A stretch of 64,000 bases of DNA from assembly GCF_010093235.1 (NCBI RefSeq), contig NZ_PDWP01000003.1:91062-155061 (forward strand), written 5' to 3'. Below are positions 1 to 10,067 of this stretch, piece by piece. The notes under the pieces were generated by a model, which saw nothing but the letters and a program-made list of their open reading frames with translations, was not told the origin of the DNA and did no database searches. The DNA comes from Pseudoxanthomonas suwonensis (GTDB taxonomy: Bacteria; Pseudomonadota; Gammaproteobacteria; Xanthomonadales; Xanthomonadaceae). The position numbers were made by a program, and so were the translations under genes. How positions within the stretch are numbered: position 1 is the first letter of the stretch; every line of letters starts with the position of its first letter.

Positions 1-474
1 GCCCTTCTCGGCCAGCTCCTTGCGGAAGGTGGTGCCGACGGAGACCGAGTCGAACACCGCGTCGACCGCCACGCCCGCCAGCTTGGCGCGCTCGTGCAGC
101 GGCACGCCCAGCTTGTCGTAGGTATCCAGCAGCTCCTTAGGCACCTCGTCCAGCGAGTTGTACTTCGGGCCCTTGGGCGCGGAGTAGTAGCTGATGGACT
201 GGAAGTCGATCGGCGCGATCTGCAGCTTGGCCCAGTTCGGGACCGGCATGGTCAGCCAGCGGCGGTACGCATCGAGGCGCCATTGGGTCATCCACTCCGG
301 CTCGTCCTTCTTGGCCGAAAGCGCCCGGATCACGTCCTCGTCCAGGCCCGGTGGCAGGGAGTCGGACTCGATCTCGGTGACGAAGCCGGCGTCATAGCGG
401 CGGCCCAGGCGCTCGAGGATCTCGGCGTTCTGCGGCGTGGCTTCGGCGGTGGGGGTCTGCATTTCGGTGGCCAT
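1..474 (-). CDS. sufB: Fe-S cluster assembly scaffold SufB (N-terminal part)
   Basis: This is the first 158 codons of SufB; the rest lies off the left edge. SufB forms the SufBC2D scaffold on which iron-sulfur clusters are built in the cytoplasm. The translation carries family-typical N-terminal stretches, for example GLDEDVIRALSAKKDEPEWM and NWAKLQIAPIDFQSISYYS. The start is the ATG at 474. It lies 17 bases after the stop of the Rrf2 regulator, so the two form one left-facing operon, and sufC/D/S would be expected further left. The identification is firm. Confidence 0.95.
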   Translation of the reverse strand, partial: MATEMQTPTAEATPQNAEILERLGRRYDAGFVTEIESDSLPPGLDEDVIRALSAKKDEPEWMTQWRLDAYRRWLTMPVPNWAKLQIAPIDFQSISYYSAPKGPKYNSLDEVPKELLDTYDKLGVPLHERAKLAGVAVDAVFDSVSVGTTFRKELAEKG

Positions 475-491
475 CGGGCTGCCTGCGGGAT

Positions 492-956
492 TCAACTGGC
501 CACCTGCACGGCGATCTCGCGCCGGCGGGTGGCGGTGGGAACGGAGGGGGAGAGCGGATGCAGCATCTGCGCCAGGGTCACGCCGCGCAGGGCGTCGGCG
601 ACCACGTCGTTGATCAGCCGCCAGTTGGTGCGCACGCCGCACTGGTGGGCGATGCCGCACTGGTTGCTGCCGGCCTGGCTGCACTCGGTCATCGCCAGCG
701 GGCCTTCCATCGCCTCGACGATCTCGATCAGGGTGATGCGGTCGGCGTCGCGGCTCAGGCGGTAGCCGCCGCGCACGCCACGCAGGCCTTCGACCAGGCC
801 GGCCTGGGCCAGCGGCTTGAGCAGCTTGCTCACGGTGGGCTGTTCCAGGCCCGAGTGCTCGGCCAGTTCGGCCGCGCTCAGCACCTGGCCCGGACGCGCC
901 GCGAGGACGGTCAGGACGACGGTGGCGTAGTCGGTCAGCTTCGTGACGCGCAGCAT
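492..956 (-). CDS. Rrf2-family regulator of the suf operon (IscR/SufR-like)
   Basis: A 154-residue Rrf2-family transcription factor. The N-terminal winged helix begins MLRVTKLTDYATVVL and includes QPTVSKLLKPL as the recognition region. C92, C100 and C106 are spaced as in IscR-type proteins that bind a [2Fe-2S] cluster, so it probably senses Fe-S status and controls the sufB operon it heads. It starts at the ATG at 956 and lies 17 bases before sufB. Whether it represses or activates cannot be read from the sequence. Confidence 0.92.
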   Translation of the reverse strand: MLRVTKLTDYATVVLTVLAARPGQVLSAAELAEHSGLEQPTVSKLLKPLAQAGLVEGLRGVRGGYRLSRDADRITLIEIVEAMEGPLAMTECSQAGSNQCGIAHQCGVRTNWRLINDVVADALRGVTLAQMLHPLSPSVPTATRRREIAVQVAS

Positions 957-986
957 GGGAAGGCGGGACCTCTAAAACGGACCGAA

Positions 987-1015
987 ATTGTACGCTTTCG
1001 GGGCGGCCCGTCCAA
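987..1015 (-). promoter_or_regulatory. Promoter of the rrf2-suf operon
   Basis: On the minus strand TTGGAC (1015-1010) and TACAAT (992-987) are separated by 17 bases, a good sigma70 match. The start codon follows about 30 bases after the -10. The sequence around the -10 and start site (roughly 972-995) is relatively A/T-rich and is a candidate autoregulatory Rrf2 site, though no known consensus is matched exactly. Confidence 0.7.
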
Positions 1016-1027
1016 GTACGTATTCAT
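1012..1027 (-). promoter_or_regulatory. ATGAATACGTA motif overlapping the suf -35
   Basis: Read toward rrf2 the sequence is ATGAATACGTACTTGG. The left half (ATGAATAC) is identical to that of the motifs at 12933 and 7969; the right half has diverged. It overlaps the -35 of the rrf2-suf promoter. It may be a true operator, or a chance match of 11 bases. Confidence 0.4.
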
Positions 1028-1163
1028 GCGTGGCTTCAGGTCCGGTTTGCGGACGCGCGGCGGCATGCCTCCTGGCGGCTGCCGCCGTGGAGGATCACGC
1101 CGGGCTTGGGCAGGATGGCCGCATCGGCGAGAATCGCCGACCCGCCTCCGCCACGGAACGCCC

Positions 1164-1631
1164 ATGCCCCGCAAGATCGTCGCCCGCAAATCCCCCATCC
1201 ATGGCAATGGCGTGTTCGCCGTGGAGCCCATCCGCAAGGGCGAGCGCGTCATCGAGTACAAGGGCCTGCGCCGCACCCACGACGAGGTCGACGCCGATTC
1301 CAGCGGCGACGTCGAGAGCGGGCACACCTTCCTGTTCACGCTCAACGACGAGTACGTGGTCGACGCCAACTACAAGGGCAACGACGCACGCTGGATCAAC
1401 CACAGCTGCGACCCGAACTGCGAGGCGGTGGTGGTGGAGCACGACGGCGACGACCGCAGCAAGGACCGCATCTTCATCGAGGCGATCCGCAACATCCGCC
1501 CCGGCGAGGAGCTGACCTACAACTACGGCATCACCCTGGCCGAGCGGCACACGGCGCGGCTGAAGAAGATCTGGGCCTGCCGCTGCGGATCGCCCAGGTG
1601 CACCGGGACCATGCTCCAGCCCAAGCGCTGA
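1164..1631 (+). CDS. SET domain protein-lysine methyltransferase
   Basis: A 155-residue protein that is almost entirely a SET domain, the S-adenosylmethionine-dependent lysine methyltransferase fold. It carries the pseudoknot motif NHSCDPNC (79-86), ELTYNYG (Y119, Y121), and a post-SET zinc-binding tail with C139, C141 and C146 plus the cysteine of NHSC. The start is the ATG at 1164, giving MPRKIVARKS at once before the SET core. The frame is open further upstream, but that stretch reads as low-complexity shadow of rrf2 and its promoter. The substrate is unknown. It stands alone between suf and a left-facing envelope gene. Confidence 0.9.
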   Translation: MPRKIVARKSPIHGNGVFAVEPIRKGERVIEYKGLRRTHDEVDADSSGDVESGHTFLFTLNDEYVVDANYKGNDARWINHSCDPNCEAVVVEHDGDDRSKDRIFIEAIRNIRPGEELTYNYGITLAERHTARLKKIWACRCGSPRCTGTMLQPKR

Positions 1632-1637
1632 GCGCGT

Positions 1638-2210
1638 TCACTCGCTGGCCGGGAGCACCGGGTCGCGGTCCAGCAGCACGTACAGCCGGCCATCCTGCAC
1701 CCCGGCCGATTCAACCTGGATGCCGCCCAGCAGGGCGGCCAGCGGTGGCTCGATCCGGTACACCGGCTCGCTGCGCGCGTAGTCGGCCAGCCAGGCGTTG
1801 AGCAGTCCGCGGGTGCTGGCGTCCAGTTCCAGCCCGGCGCGGGCAGGGCGGAAATCCTCGATTGCCGGCTGCTCCAGGAAGAAGGCCTTCGCCGCCGCGT
1901 CGTAGCGCAGCGCGCTGCTGAGCAGCACCCGGCCCACCGGGGTGGAGGCGCCGCCGGCGGTCGCCGCGGCCAGGTCCAGGCCAAGATGCATGCGCGCGCC
2001 CGGGGGCAGCTCCAGCCCGGGATTGGAAACGGTCAGCTGCAGCAGCCCGCCCAGCGTGCTGTGCCGTTGCGGGAAGCGTTCCTGGATAAAGGCGCGGGCG
2101 TCGGCGCTGTCCACGCTTATCCGCCGGCCTTCCACCCGCGGTTCGGCCTGGACGGACGGCGTGGCGAGCAGCAGGCCCAGCAGGGCGGGAAGGATCCGGT
2201 GCAGGCGCAT
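1638..2210 (-). CDS. DUF1439-like periplasmic/lipoprotein-type protein
   Basis: A 190-residue exported protein of unknown function. The N-terminus MRLHRILPALLGLLLATPSVQA is a clear signal peptide without a lipobox cysteine. The mature part (RRISVDSADARAFIQERFPQ, then a beta-rich LQLTVSNPGLELPPGARMHL section) resembles the DUF1439/YceB family. The ATG at 2210 is chosen because GAGGAG lies 7 bases before it; an ATG 30 bases upstream has no such site. Its 3' end converges on the SET-domain gene with 6 bases between stops. Confidence 0.7.
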   Translation of the reverse strand: MRLHRILPALLGLLLATPSVQAEPRVEGRRISVDSADARAFIQERFPQRHSTLGGLLQLTVSNPGLELPPGARMHLGLDLAAATAGGASTPVGRVLLSSALRYDAAAKAFFLEQPAIEDFRPARAGLELDASTRGLLNAWLADYARSEPVYRIEPPLAALLGGIQVESAGVQDGRLYVLLDRDPVLPASE

Positions 2211-2285
2211 CGATGGCTCCTCATTGCGGGGGAGGTCCATCGTGGCGCAGGCCGGTGAACCGGCCGTTAGCGGGGCAGCGCGCGG

Positions 2286-2591
2286 TCAGCCGCCGTTGCG
2301 CGGGTCGAGGCGTTCCAGCAGGCGGGAGAGCGGATCGAGCATGCCGGCCAGCAGGTCCTCGGCCGCCTCCGGATGGCGGCGGGCGATGCCGTGCAGCAGG
2401 CGCGCGCCGATCACAAGGGCGGTCCGCTCGTCGGCGTTGAGGCCGGGAAGGCGCTGGTTGGATTCGACCACGCGCATCCAGTCATCGCCGCAGGGTTGCT
2501 CGAACTCGATGGAGCAGCGTCCCTGGCATGGCAACCCGCCGTTCTCCACCGGGGTGACTGTGATGCGGTAGCGCTGGGGAGATGAAGCCAT
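2286..2591 (-). CDS. Small cytoplasmic protein, DUF3861-like
   Basis: About 101 residues from the ATG at 2591 (MASSPQRYRITVTPVENGG). It has no signal peptide or membrane segment. Two close cysteines (LPCQGRCSIEF) and the sequence MRVVESNQRLPGLNADERTA resemble DUF3861 family proteins of Xanthomonads, which have no known function. An in-frame ATG at 2621 would add ten residues. It precedes the DUF1439-like gene on the same strand but is separated by about 75 bases. Confidence 0.65.
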   Translation of the reverse strand: MASSPQRYRITVTPVENGGLPCQGRCSIEFEQPCGDDWMRVVESNQRLPGLNADERTALVIGARLLHGIARRHPEAAEDLLAGMLDPLSRLLERLDPRNGG

Positions 2592-2680
2592 GGTGCCGGT
2601 CCTGTGGAAGCGTGCGACCAAGATAGGCCGCGCCCGGACCGGGGACGAGGGGCGTGGCCACGATGGACCGTTCCATCGCG

Positions 2681-3259
2681 TCAGGGCGAACGGCCCTGCG
2701 CTCCCTGCAGTCGCGGAAACGGGTTCGTGGCGCCGGAGCCGGAGTAGATGCCGTAGTGGAGGTGCGGCGGGGTCCCACGGGCGTTACCGGTATCGCCTAC
2801 CGTGCCGAGCAGGGTTCCGGCCTCGACCATGTCGCCAACCGCAAGGCCCGGGGCCCAGTCGTCGAGGTGGGCGTAGTAGTGCCACTCGTTGCCCGGGCCG
2901 CGCACCCACACCTGGCGCCCGCCCAGGCCGCGTTCGCGGACCGCGGTGACGATGCCGCGGGTCGTGCTGGCGACCGGCGTGCCGCGCGGGGCGAAGATGT
3001 CCACGCCCTCGTGCCCGCGTCCATTCCCGCGGGCGCTGCCCCAGGTATCGGCGATCCGCTGCGCGGCCACGCCCTGCACCGGGACCGGCAGCGCATCCGG
3101 CGCCGGGCTGCGGGACAGTTCCCAGAGCAGGCGCGTGCGCTGGGCCGCCGGATGCTGCCAGGCCCACAGCAGGGCCAGGCCAGCCACGGCGAGCCACAGC
3201 AGGTTCCAGGCGATGCGTGCCACGCGCCGGGCGAGGGACTTGGAACGGCGGGAGGACAT
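2681..3259 (-). CDS. Membrane-anchored M23 family metallopeptidase
   Basis: A 192-residue LytM/M23 peptidase, expected to act on peptidoglycan cross-links in the periplasm. A single membrane anchor spans about residues 16-34 after a basic N-terminus (MSSRRSKSLARR). The M23 domain has H83 and D87 in GHEGVDIFAPRGTP and HLH at 165-167, so the zinc ligands are complete. The start at 3259 places the basic residues directly before the anchor; an upstream ATG at 3298 would add 13 residues. It lacks coiled-coil or LysM modules and could be a hydrolase or an amidase activator. Confidence 0.85.
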   Translation of the reverse strand: MSSRRSKSLARRVARIAWNLLWLAVAGLALLWAWQHPAAQRTRLLWELSRSPAPDALPVPVQGVAAQRIADTWGSARGNGRGHEGVDIFAPRGTPVASTTRGIVTAVRERGLGGRQVWVRGPGNEWHYYAHLDDWAPGLAVGDMVEAGTLLGTVGDTGNARGTPPHLHYGIYSGSGATNPFPRLQGAQGRSP

Positions 3260-3308
3260 GGCCCGAGCATCGCGCGTCGCGCGTGCCGGCGGCGGCAAGG
3301 CCCGGAAG

Positions 3309-3338
3309 AAAAACGGGGCGACCTTGCGGCCGCCCCGT
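3309..3338 (-). terminator. Terminator of the HU-family gene
   Basis: On the minus strand an 8-base stem (ACGGGGCG / CGCCCCGT) is followed by TTTTTC, just after the HU-like gene ends at 3366. Confidence 0.75.
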
Positions 3339-3365
3339 CGGAAAAGCTTCAGCCAGTCGCGCCGA

Positions 3366-3797
3366 TCAGGCGGCAGCGTCCTTGAGCTTCTTCAGCGGAC
3401 GCACCTTGACCTTGACCGAGGCCGGCTTGGCGGCGAACCACTGCTCTTCCTTGGTGAACGGGTTGATGCCCTTGCGCTTCGGCTTGGCCGGGACCTTGAC
3501 CGCGGTGACCTTGAACAGGCCCGGCAGGGTGAAGGTGCCAGCGCCCTTCTTGCTGATGGCGCCGGAGACCGCATCCTCGACGGCGGCCAGCACGGCCTTG
3601 ACGTCCTTGGCGACGACGCCACTGGTTTCGGACAGGTGCTTGATCAGGGCGGACTTGCCCAGGACTTCCTTCAGCGGGGCGGCCTTCTTCGGAGCGGCGG
3701 CAGCCTTCTTCGGAGCAGCAGTCTTCTTCACTGCGGTCGTCTTCGCCGCTTTGGTCGCGGCCTTCTTGGCGGCCGGCTTCTTGGTGGTCTTCGCCAT
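3366..3797 (-). CDS. HU-family DNA-binding protein with H1-like Lys/Ala N-terminal tail
   Basis: A 143-residue nucleoid protein. Residues 1-50 are a Lys/Ala/Thr tail built from KKPAAKKAA- and APKKAAA-type repeats, like histone H1 tails. Residues 51-143 are an HU/IHF fold (EVLGKSALIKHLSETSG) with the arm region reading KGINPFTKEEQWFAAKP instead of the usual RNP..G..I. The start at 3797 has AGGAAA five bases upstream. It is a single gene with its own terminator. It probably compacts DNA; the tail should add sequence-independent DNA affinity. Confidence 0.9.
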   Translation of the reverse strand: MAKTTKKPAAKKAATKAAKTTAVKKTAAPKKAAAAPKKAAPLKEVLGKSALIKHLSETSGVVAKDVKAVLAAVEDAVSGAISKKGAGTFTLPGLFKVTAVKVPAKPKRKGINPFTKEEQWFAAKPASVKVKVRPLKKLKDAAA

Positions 3798-3944
3798 AAA
3801 TTTCCTGTTCCGTTCGATTGGATGGTGGGCCGAGAGGATCGGCACGGCGAATGTAGGCGATGCGCGGGTCGCCGCCAAGAGGAAAAACGCTGCAAAAGAG
3901 CAAAAAATGCCGACAAACGGCAATCGGGAGCCGTACCGGGGCGG

Positions 3945-4751
3945 TCAGCGGGCCTCCGGAGCCCCCGAACGGCGCGCCAGCTTGCGCTCGGCGACCTTCT
4001 GCCCGGCCTCGTGCTCGCGCGCCGCGCGCACCATTTCGCCCAGCCATCCGGCCAGCGCTTCGGTATAGGCCAGCTGTTCCGGCTTGCCGGAAAAGGCGTG
4101 GTCGGCGCCGGCGATGAGACGCCTGGTCAGCGAGCGCACGCTGGAAAAGGCGGCCGCGTAGTTCTCCCCGACCCTGTGCGGGACGGTCTCGTCGTGTTCG
4201 GCCTCCACCAGCAGCACGTCGCCCTGGAAGCGGTGGCAGGCGCGCAGGGCACGGTTCTCCTCCCACGCCACCGGGCGGCGGCGGAAGGCGGGCAGGTCGG
4301 GGTCCGCATGCAGCTGCCGCTTGGGCAGCTCCCAGCCCTCGTCCTTGTAGATTGCCGGAGAGCGCAGGGCCAGCCAGCGCACCGGGCGCAGTTCCGTCAG
4401 CAGGGCCGACAGGTAGCCGCCGTAACTGATGCCAACCACGGCGATGGCCGAGGCATCGACGTCGGGACGCGCCGCGAACCAGTCGTAGGCCGCGACCAGG
4501 TCGGCCAGGTTCTGCGGACGGCTGACCGTCTCCCACTGCGCGGCGGTTTCCTCGTGGCCGCGCAGATCGAAGGTCAGGCAGACGCAGCCGATGCCGGCGA
4601 TGCGACGCGCGCGTCCCAGGTCGTGGTCCTGGCTGCCGCCCCAGCCATGCACGAACAGCACGCCGGGCAACGCCGGCGGCGGCGAGAGGACGGTGCCGCG
4701 GACGACCTCGTCGTCGACCCTGATGTCGACCGGGTCAAGGCGTATTTCCAT
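3945..4751 (-). CDS. Alpha/beta hydrolase fold protein
   Basis: A 268-residue cytoplasmic serine hydrolase (dienelactone hydrolase / prolyl-oligopeptidase-like). The oxyanion motif is [10 protein letters not shown] (35-44), the nucleophile elbow GISYGG (S109), the acid probably D187 in EAEHDETVP and the base H218 in GADHAFS. The Lys/Arg-rich C-terminus has no family counterpart I recognise. Its start overlaps the end of the DUF3182 gene by 17 bases, so the two are translationally coupled. The substrate is unknown. Confidence 0.85.
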   Translation of the reverse strand: MEIRLDPVDIRVDDEVVRGTVLSPPPALPGVLFVHGWGGSQDHDLGRARRIAGIGCVCLTFDLRGHEETAAQWETVSRPQNLADLVAAYDWFAARPDVDASAIAVVGISYGGYLSALLTELRPVRWLALRSPAIYKDEGWELPKRQLHADPDLPAFRRRPVAWEENRALRACHRFQGDVLLVEAEHDETVPHRVGENYAAAFSSVRSLTRRLIAGADHAFSGKPEQLAYTEALAGWLGEMVRAAREHEAGQKVAERKLARRSGAPEAR

Positions 4752-5859
4752 GCAGGACAGCGTACTTCAGCACCGGTCCACGGGGCGCGAGCGGATCGTG
4801 AAAGTGCACCTGCGCGGCCGGAGGCGGCTGGTGCGCCGGATCGTGGCTCTCGTGGCAGGAGGCGCCCAGCGCGCCGGCCGGCCGGCGCGGGGACAGGAAT
4901 GCCTCCAGCGCGACGACCTCCGCCGGCGACGCCCCGCCCAGCCGCCAGGACTGTTCCAGCACGCCGCAGCGCCATCGGCCCTGGGCATCGCGTCCGGCGA
5001 TGACGTCGTAGTTGCGGCGCGATGCGAAGAACCCCGGGTGGACGGACTCCACCGCGGCGTCATAGCGCCGCGCGCAGTCCAGCGCCTGCCGCTGCAGCGG
5101 GTCGGTCGCCAGGGGCTCCAGCGCGGCGTAGTCGCCGGCGACCACGTGCAGGCGCGATCCGGCGTAGACCTCCAGGCCCTCGCGGTCGAGTGCCTGTTCC
5201 TGGGTGCCGAGGTAGGACAGCACCAGCCCGGCGATGCGGACCTGGCCGACGCTGCAGGTGGTGGCGTCGGACAGGTCCTGCTCGAGCACCATGCCGTGCT
5301 CCTGCAGCTGTAGCCGGTCCTGGGCCGCCACCGCCGCATCCAGGGCTTGCGGGTCGCCCACGCGCAGCTGCCCGCAGCCGCCGCGCGCCTGTGCCGGCTT
5401 GAGCCTGATCATGCCGCCGCGGGCGAGAAGTTCGCGGCCGGCGGTCCCTGCCGAATCCGGGCAGAACACGCTGAAGCCGTCCAGCACCACCGGGCGCAGC
5501 CGATCGCCCAGCTCCGGGCGCCAGCCCTCGGGCACCGAGGCGCAGTCGCGCGGCAGGCCGTGGGTGATGACCTTGCTGGCCACGAAGGCATGCGGGACCA
5601 CGCCGCCGAACAGGTCTTCCTCCCCGGCGATCCCCAGGCGCGCGGCCTGGCCCGAGGTCAGGGTGTCGTCGGGCACGAAGTAGGGGCGCAGCGTTGGCGG
5701 CCGGGCCGGATCGAATTCACCCGCGTAGTCCCAGCCGGCCAGCTCGGCCACGCGGCGTGCGACCCAGGCCTGCGAGGCACGCTCGTGGTCGCTGCGCGGG
5801 AGTCCGCTGGTGCAGACCGTGACCACAGCGCGCCGCGACCTGTTGATGGGGGAGGGCAT
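4735..5859 (-). CDS. DUF3182 family protein
   Basis: A 374-residue cytoplasmic protein. The start is taken at the ATG at 5859 ([16 protein letters not shown]); the reading frame is open further upstream but only as shadow of the next gene. Conserved-looking stretches include [20 protein letters not shown] and [15 protein letters not shown]. The latter, with [15 protein letters not shown], has the look of an ATP-grasp-like fold (inference). It matches my memory of DUF3182, a proteobacterial family of unknown function. It is coupled to the downstream hydrolase by a 17-base overlap. Confidence 0.7.
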   Translation of the reverse strand: MPSPINRSRRAVVTVCTSGLPRSDHERASQAWVARRVAELAGWDYAGEFDPARPPTLRPYFVPDDTLTSGQAARLGIAGEEDLFGGVVPHAFVASKVITHGLPRDCASVPEGWRPELGDRLRPVVLDGFSVFCPDSAGTAGRELLARGGMIRLKPAQARGGCGQLRVGDPQALDAAVAAQDRLQLQEHGMVLEQDLSDATTCSVGQVRIAGLVLSYLGTQEQALDREGLEVYAGSRLHVVAGDYAALEPLATDPLQRQALDCARRYDAAVESVHPGFFASRRNYDVIAGRDAQGRWRCGVLEQSWRLGGASPAEVVALEAFLSPRRPAGALGASCHESHDPAHQPPPAAQVHFHDPLAPRGPVLKYAVLHGNTP

Positions 5860-6176
5860 GGCCGGGCTCTCCGCGGAAGTCACGGGGGCACGCTGCGGCC
5901 TGGGCGGTGAAACGGGTGCGAAGGATCCGCGCTCCAGGGCAGCGGCCCGGGACTTGTCTGCACGGCTGTGCTTCGCGTCACTTTCCGCGGCACGGAGAAG
6001 GCCATGCCGCATCCGGGGGCGATGACGCCCGGTGGCGGAGGAAGACTCCGGATGTGCCTTGCCTGCCGGGCTGCGAAGGGGTCGCCCGGCCTTCCTGCCC
6101 AGGCCCGGACCCCGACGGGCATGAAAAAGCCGGGGCATCCGTGATGCCCCGGCCCACTGCGGCTGCTGGGAGGGAG
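5860..6176. other. Intergenic region upstream of the DUF3182 gene
   Basis: This 317-base stretch between two left-facing genes holds the alpha-glucosidase terminator (6124-6153) and the presumed DUF3182 promoter. I see no clear -10/-35 pair and no gene. Confidence 0.6.
6124..6153 (-). terminator. Terminator of the alpha-glucosidase gene
   Basis: A perfect 11-base stem (6129-6139 with 6143-6153, 3-base loop) is followed on the minus strand by TTTTT, 24 bases after the alpha-glucosidase stop. Confidence 0.9.
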
Positions 6177-7790
<1,614 letters not shown>

Positions 7791-7935
7791 ACGGGAACCA
7801 TTACGGTTGGGATGCCGCGCTGGCTTGCGCGGCGGGGTGGAGGACCGGCGGCCGTGCAACCCCTCGCACGTTGCCGCCGTCGAACCGGTCGCGGCAGGCA
7901 TCTGCCCCGCCGCGCCGCTTTCATCGGCCGCCGCT

Positions 7936-7984
7936 ATGGTAGTGGCGGCCCTTCGCGCCCGAGCCGGGGCGCATACGTATTCAT
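7936..7984 (-). promoter_or_regulatory. Operator-like motif and -10 upstream of alpha-glucosidase
   Basis: On the minus strand GATGAATACGTATGC (half-site centre at 7976/7977) is followed about 25 bases later by GGCCGCC and TACCAT (7941-7936), a possible -10. The same 15 bases and the same TACCAT recur upstream of the MFS transporter at nearly the same spacing. It is probably the site of the LacI-family regulator encoded at 16231. Confidence 0.55.
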
Positions 7985-7995
7985 CGCAAACGCCT

Positions 7996-10062
7996 TCAGA
8001 GCGGCACGAAACGCACGGCCTGGCCGCCGCCGCGACCGAGGCGCAGCTCGAGCACGTCGCCGGCCCCGACCTCGCGGGTCTCGTGCACGAACGCCGCCGC
8101 GTTGCGCTCCCAGTCGGCGCCATCGCCGTCGCGGTAGATCTCCGCGCGGTAGCGGCGGCCGGCATCGAGGAAGGACAGCGGTGCCTGCAGTACGCGCGGG
8201 GTGTCGTCGCCGACCGCGCCGAGGAACCACTCCTCGCCGCCGCGCGCCTTGCGTGCCAGCACCGCGTACTCGCCGACCGAACCGTCGACCATGCGGCTTT
8301 CCTCCCAGTCCACCGCCACGTCGCGGATGAACTTCAGCGCCTGCGGCTGCTTCGCGTAATGCTCGGGCAGGTCGGCGACCATCTGCACCGGGCTGTACAG
8401 GACCACGTACAGCGCCAGCTGCTTGGCCAGGGTGCTGCGCAGCTTCTGGCCGTTGCGGCCGACCAGGCTGACGATGCCCGGGGTGAAGTCCATCGGCCCG
8501 GCCAGCATGCGGGTGAACACCAGGGTGGCCTCGTGCTCCGGCGGATTCGGCGGATCGGCCCAGGCGGCGAACTCCATGCCGCGCGCACCCTCGCGCGAGA
8601 CCCAGTTCGGGTACGTGCGGCGCAGGCCGGTGTCCTTGATCGGCTCGTGCGCGTTGACCGCGATCTTCCGCTTCGCCGCGGCCTGGACCACGCGCAGGTG
8701 GTGGTTGCTCATCCACTGGCCCTCGTGCCACTCGCGCACCACCGGGCCGCCGGGCTGGTCCTGGCGCTGGATGTCGCCGGCGTCGCAGACGTACCCGGTC
8801 TTGACCACGTCCACGCCGTTGCGCGCGTACAGGTCGAAGGCCGCCTCCAGCTGGCGCTCGTAATGGCTGACAGCGCAGGCGGTCTCGTGGTGGCCGATCA
8901 GGTGCACGCCCTTGCCGGCGGCGTACCTGGCCAGTTTCGGCAGGTCGAAGTCCGGGGTGGAGCGGGTGAAGTCGAAGCCCCAGCCGTTGGCGAACCAGTT
9001 GCCGTCCCAGCCCGGGTTCCAGCCTTCCACCAGCACGCCGCAGAAGCCGTTCTTCGCGGCGAAGTCGATGTAGCGGCGGGTATTGGCGGTGGTCGCGCCG
9101 TGCTTGGGGCCGGTGCCCCAGGTCTCCTTCTCCAGGTGCAGCGACCACCACACGCCCACGTACTTGGCCGGCTTGAACCAGCTGACGTCGCCGATGGCGT
9201 TGGGCTCGTTGAGGTTGAGGATCAGGCTGGACTCGACCAGGTCGCCGGCGCGCTCGCCGACCTGGATCGTGCGCCACGGAGTGGCGAACGGGGTGGTACG
9301 GTTCACCGCGCCGCCCTCGCTGGAAGGCGTGAGCGCCGCGCGCAGCACGTTGGCGTCGCCACGGGCCAGGTTCATGCCGGCGTAGTCGACCAGCGCCGCC
9401 TCGTGGATGGAGACATGCAGGCCGTCGCCGGTGCGCAGGGTCAGCGGCGTCTGCGCGGTGCCGATCTCGCGCAGCGGGGTGCGCGAATACAGGTATTCCT
9501 CGCGGTTCCACTCGAACGCCGGGATCCACCAGGCGGTGGTGTCGTCCGCATCGGCCAGGGCGAACTCGGTCAGCTCCTGGCGGATGCGCACCTGGCGCGG
9601 GGCCGGCTCGGCCGGGAACTCGTAGCGGAAGCCGACGCCGTCGTCGTACACGCGGAACACCACGTCGATCCGGCGCGGGGCCTCGCCGGGGGTGGCCGGG
9701 CGCTCGGCGAAGCGCGCGCGCAGCTCGTTGTAGTGGTTGCGGGTCAGGCGGCGCTCGCCCCAGGGCTGCTCCCAGGTCTCGTCGAAGCTGCGGCTGGAGT
9801 GGTCTATCAGCTCCAGGTTGCGCTCCAGGCGGCCATCACCCAGCAGGAAACCCAGGCGCGAGGAGGCGATCACCGGCTGGCCGTTGCGCTCGACCCGGTA
9901 GGCGAGGCGGTCCTCGTGCTGGGCCTCGATCGTCACCGCCAGTACCTGGCCGGGGGATTCGATCCGTGCAAGGTCGCGGGCATGGACGGGAAGGGCGGCG
10001 GCTGCAAGGACTAGCAGGGCGAGCAGGGTGCCGGGGCGGCGTGGTGGGCGTCGTGCGGACAT
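7996..10062 (-). CDS. GH97 alpha-glucosidase, secreted (SusB-like)
   Basis: A 688-residue GH97 enzyme with a signal peptide (about residues 1-28, ending PVHARD), so periplasmic. It should cleave maltooligosaccharides from the non-reducing end. Family landmarks are KYVGVWWSLHLEKETWGTG, EGWNPGWDGNW, NAHEPIKDTG and SREGARGMEF. The segment DVVKTGYVCDAG lacks the Asp that serves as nucleophile in retaining GH97 members, which fits the inverting SusB-type branch (family knowledge from memory). It lies 5 bases after the pullulanase stop and is co-transcribed with it. Confidence 0.9.
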   Translation of the reverse strand: MSARRPPRRPGTLLALLVLAAAALPVHARDLARIESPGQVLAVTIEAQHEDRLAYRVERNGQPVIASSRLGFLLGDGRLERNLELIDHSSRSFDETWEQPWGERRLTRNHYNELRARFAERPATPGEAPRRIDVVFRVYDDGVGFRYEFPAEPAPRQVRIRQELTEFALADADDTTAWWIPAFEWNREEYLYSRTPLREIGTAQTPLTLRTGDGLHVSIHEAALVDYAGMNLARGDANVLRAALTPSSEGGAVNRTTPFATPWRTIQVGERAGDLVESSLILNLNEPNAIGDVSWFKPAKYVGVWWSLHLEKETWGTGPKHGATTANTRRYIDFAAKNGFCGVLVEGWNPGWDGNWFANGWGFDFTRSTPDFDLPKLARYAAGKGVHLIGHHETACAVSHYERQLEAAFDLYARNGVDVVKTGYVCDAGDIQRQDQPGGPVVREWHEGQWMSNHHLRVVQAAAKRKIAVNAHEPIKDTGLRRTYPNWVSREGARGMEFAAWADPPNPPEHEATLVFTRMLAGPMDFTPGIVSLVGRNGQKLRSTLAKQLALYVVLYSPVQMVADLPEHYAKQPQALKFIRDVAVDWEESRMVDGSVGEYAVLARKARGGEEWFLGAVGDDTPRVLQAPLSFLDAGRRYRAEIYRDGDGADWERNAAAFVHETREVGAGDVLELRLGRGGGQAVRFVPL

Positions 10063-10067
10063 GGGGA

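Noticed and set aside
558..1163. N-terminal extension of the SET protein by about 200 residues
   Set aside because: This part is antisense to the Rrf2 gene and its promoter and is low-complexity Arg/Gly.
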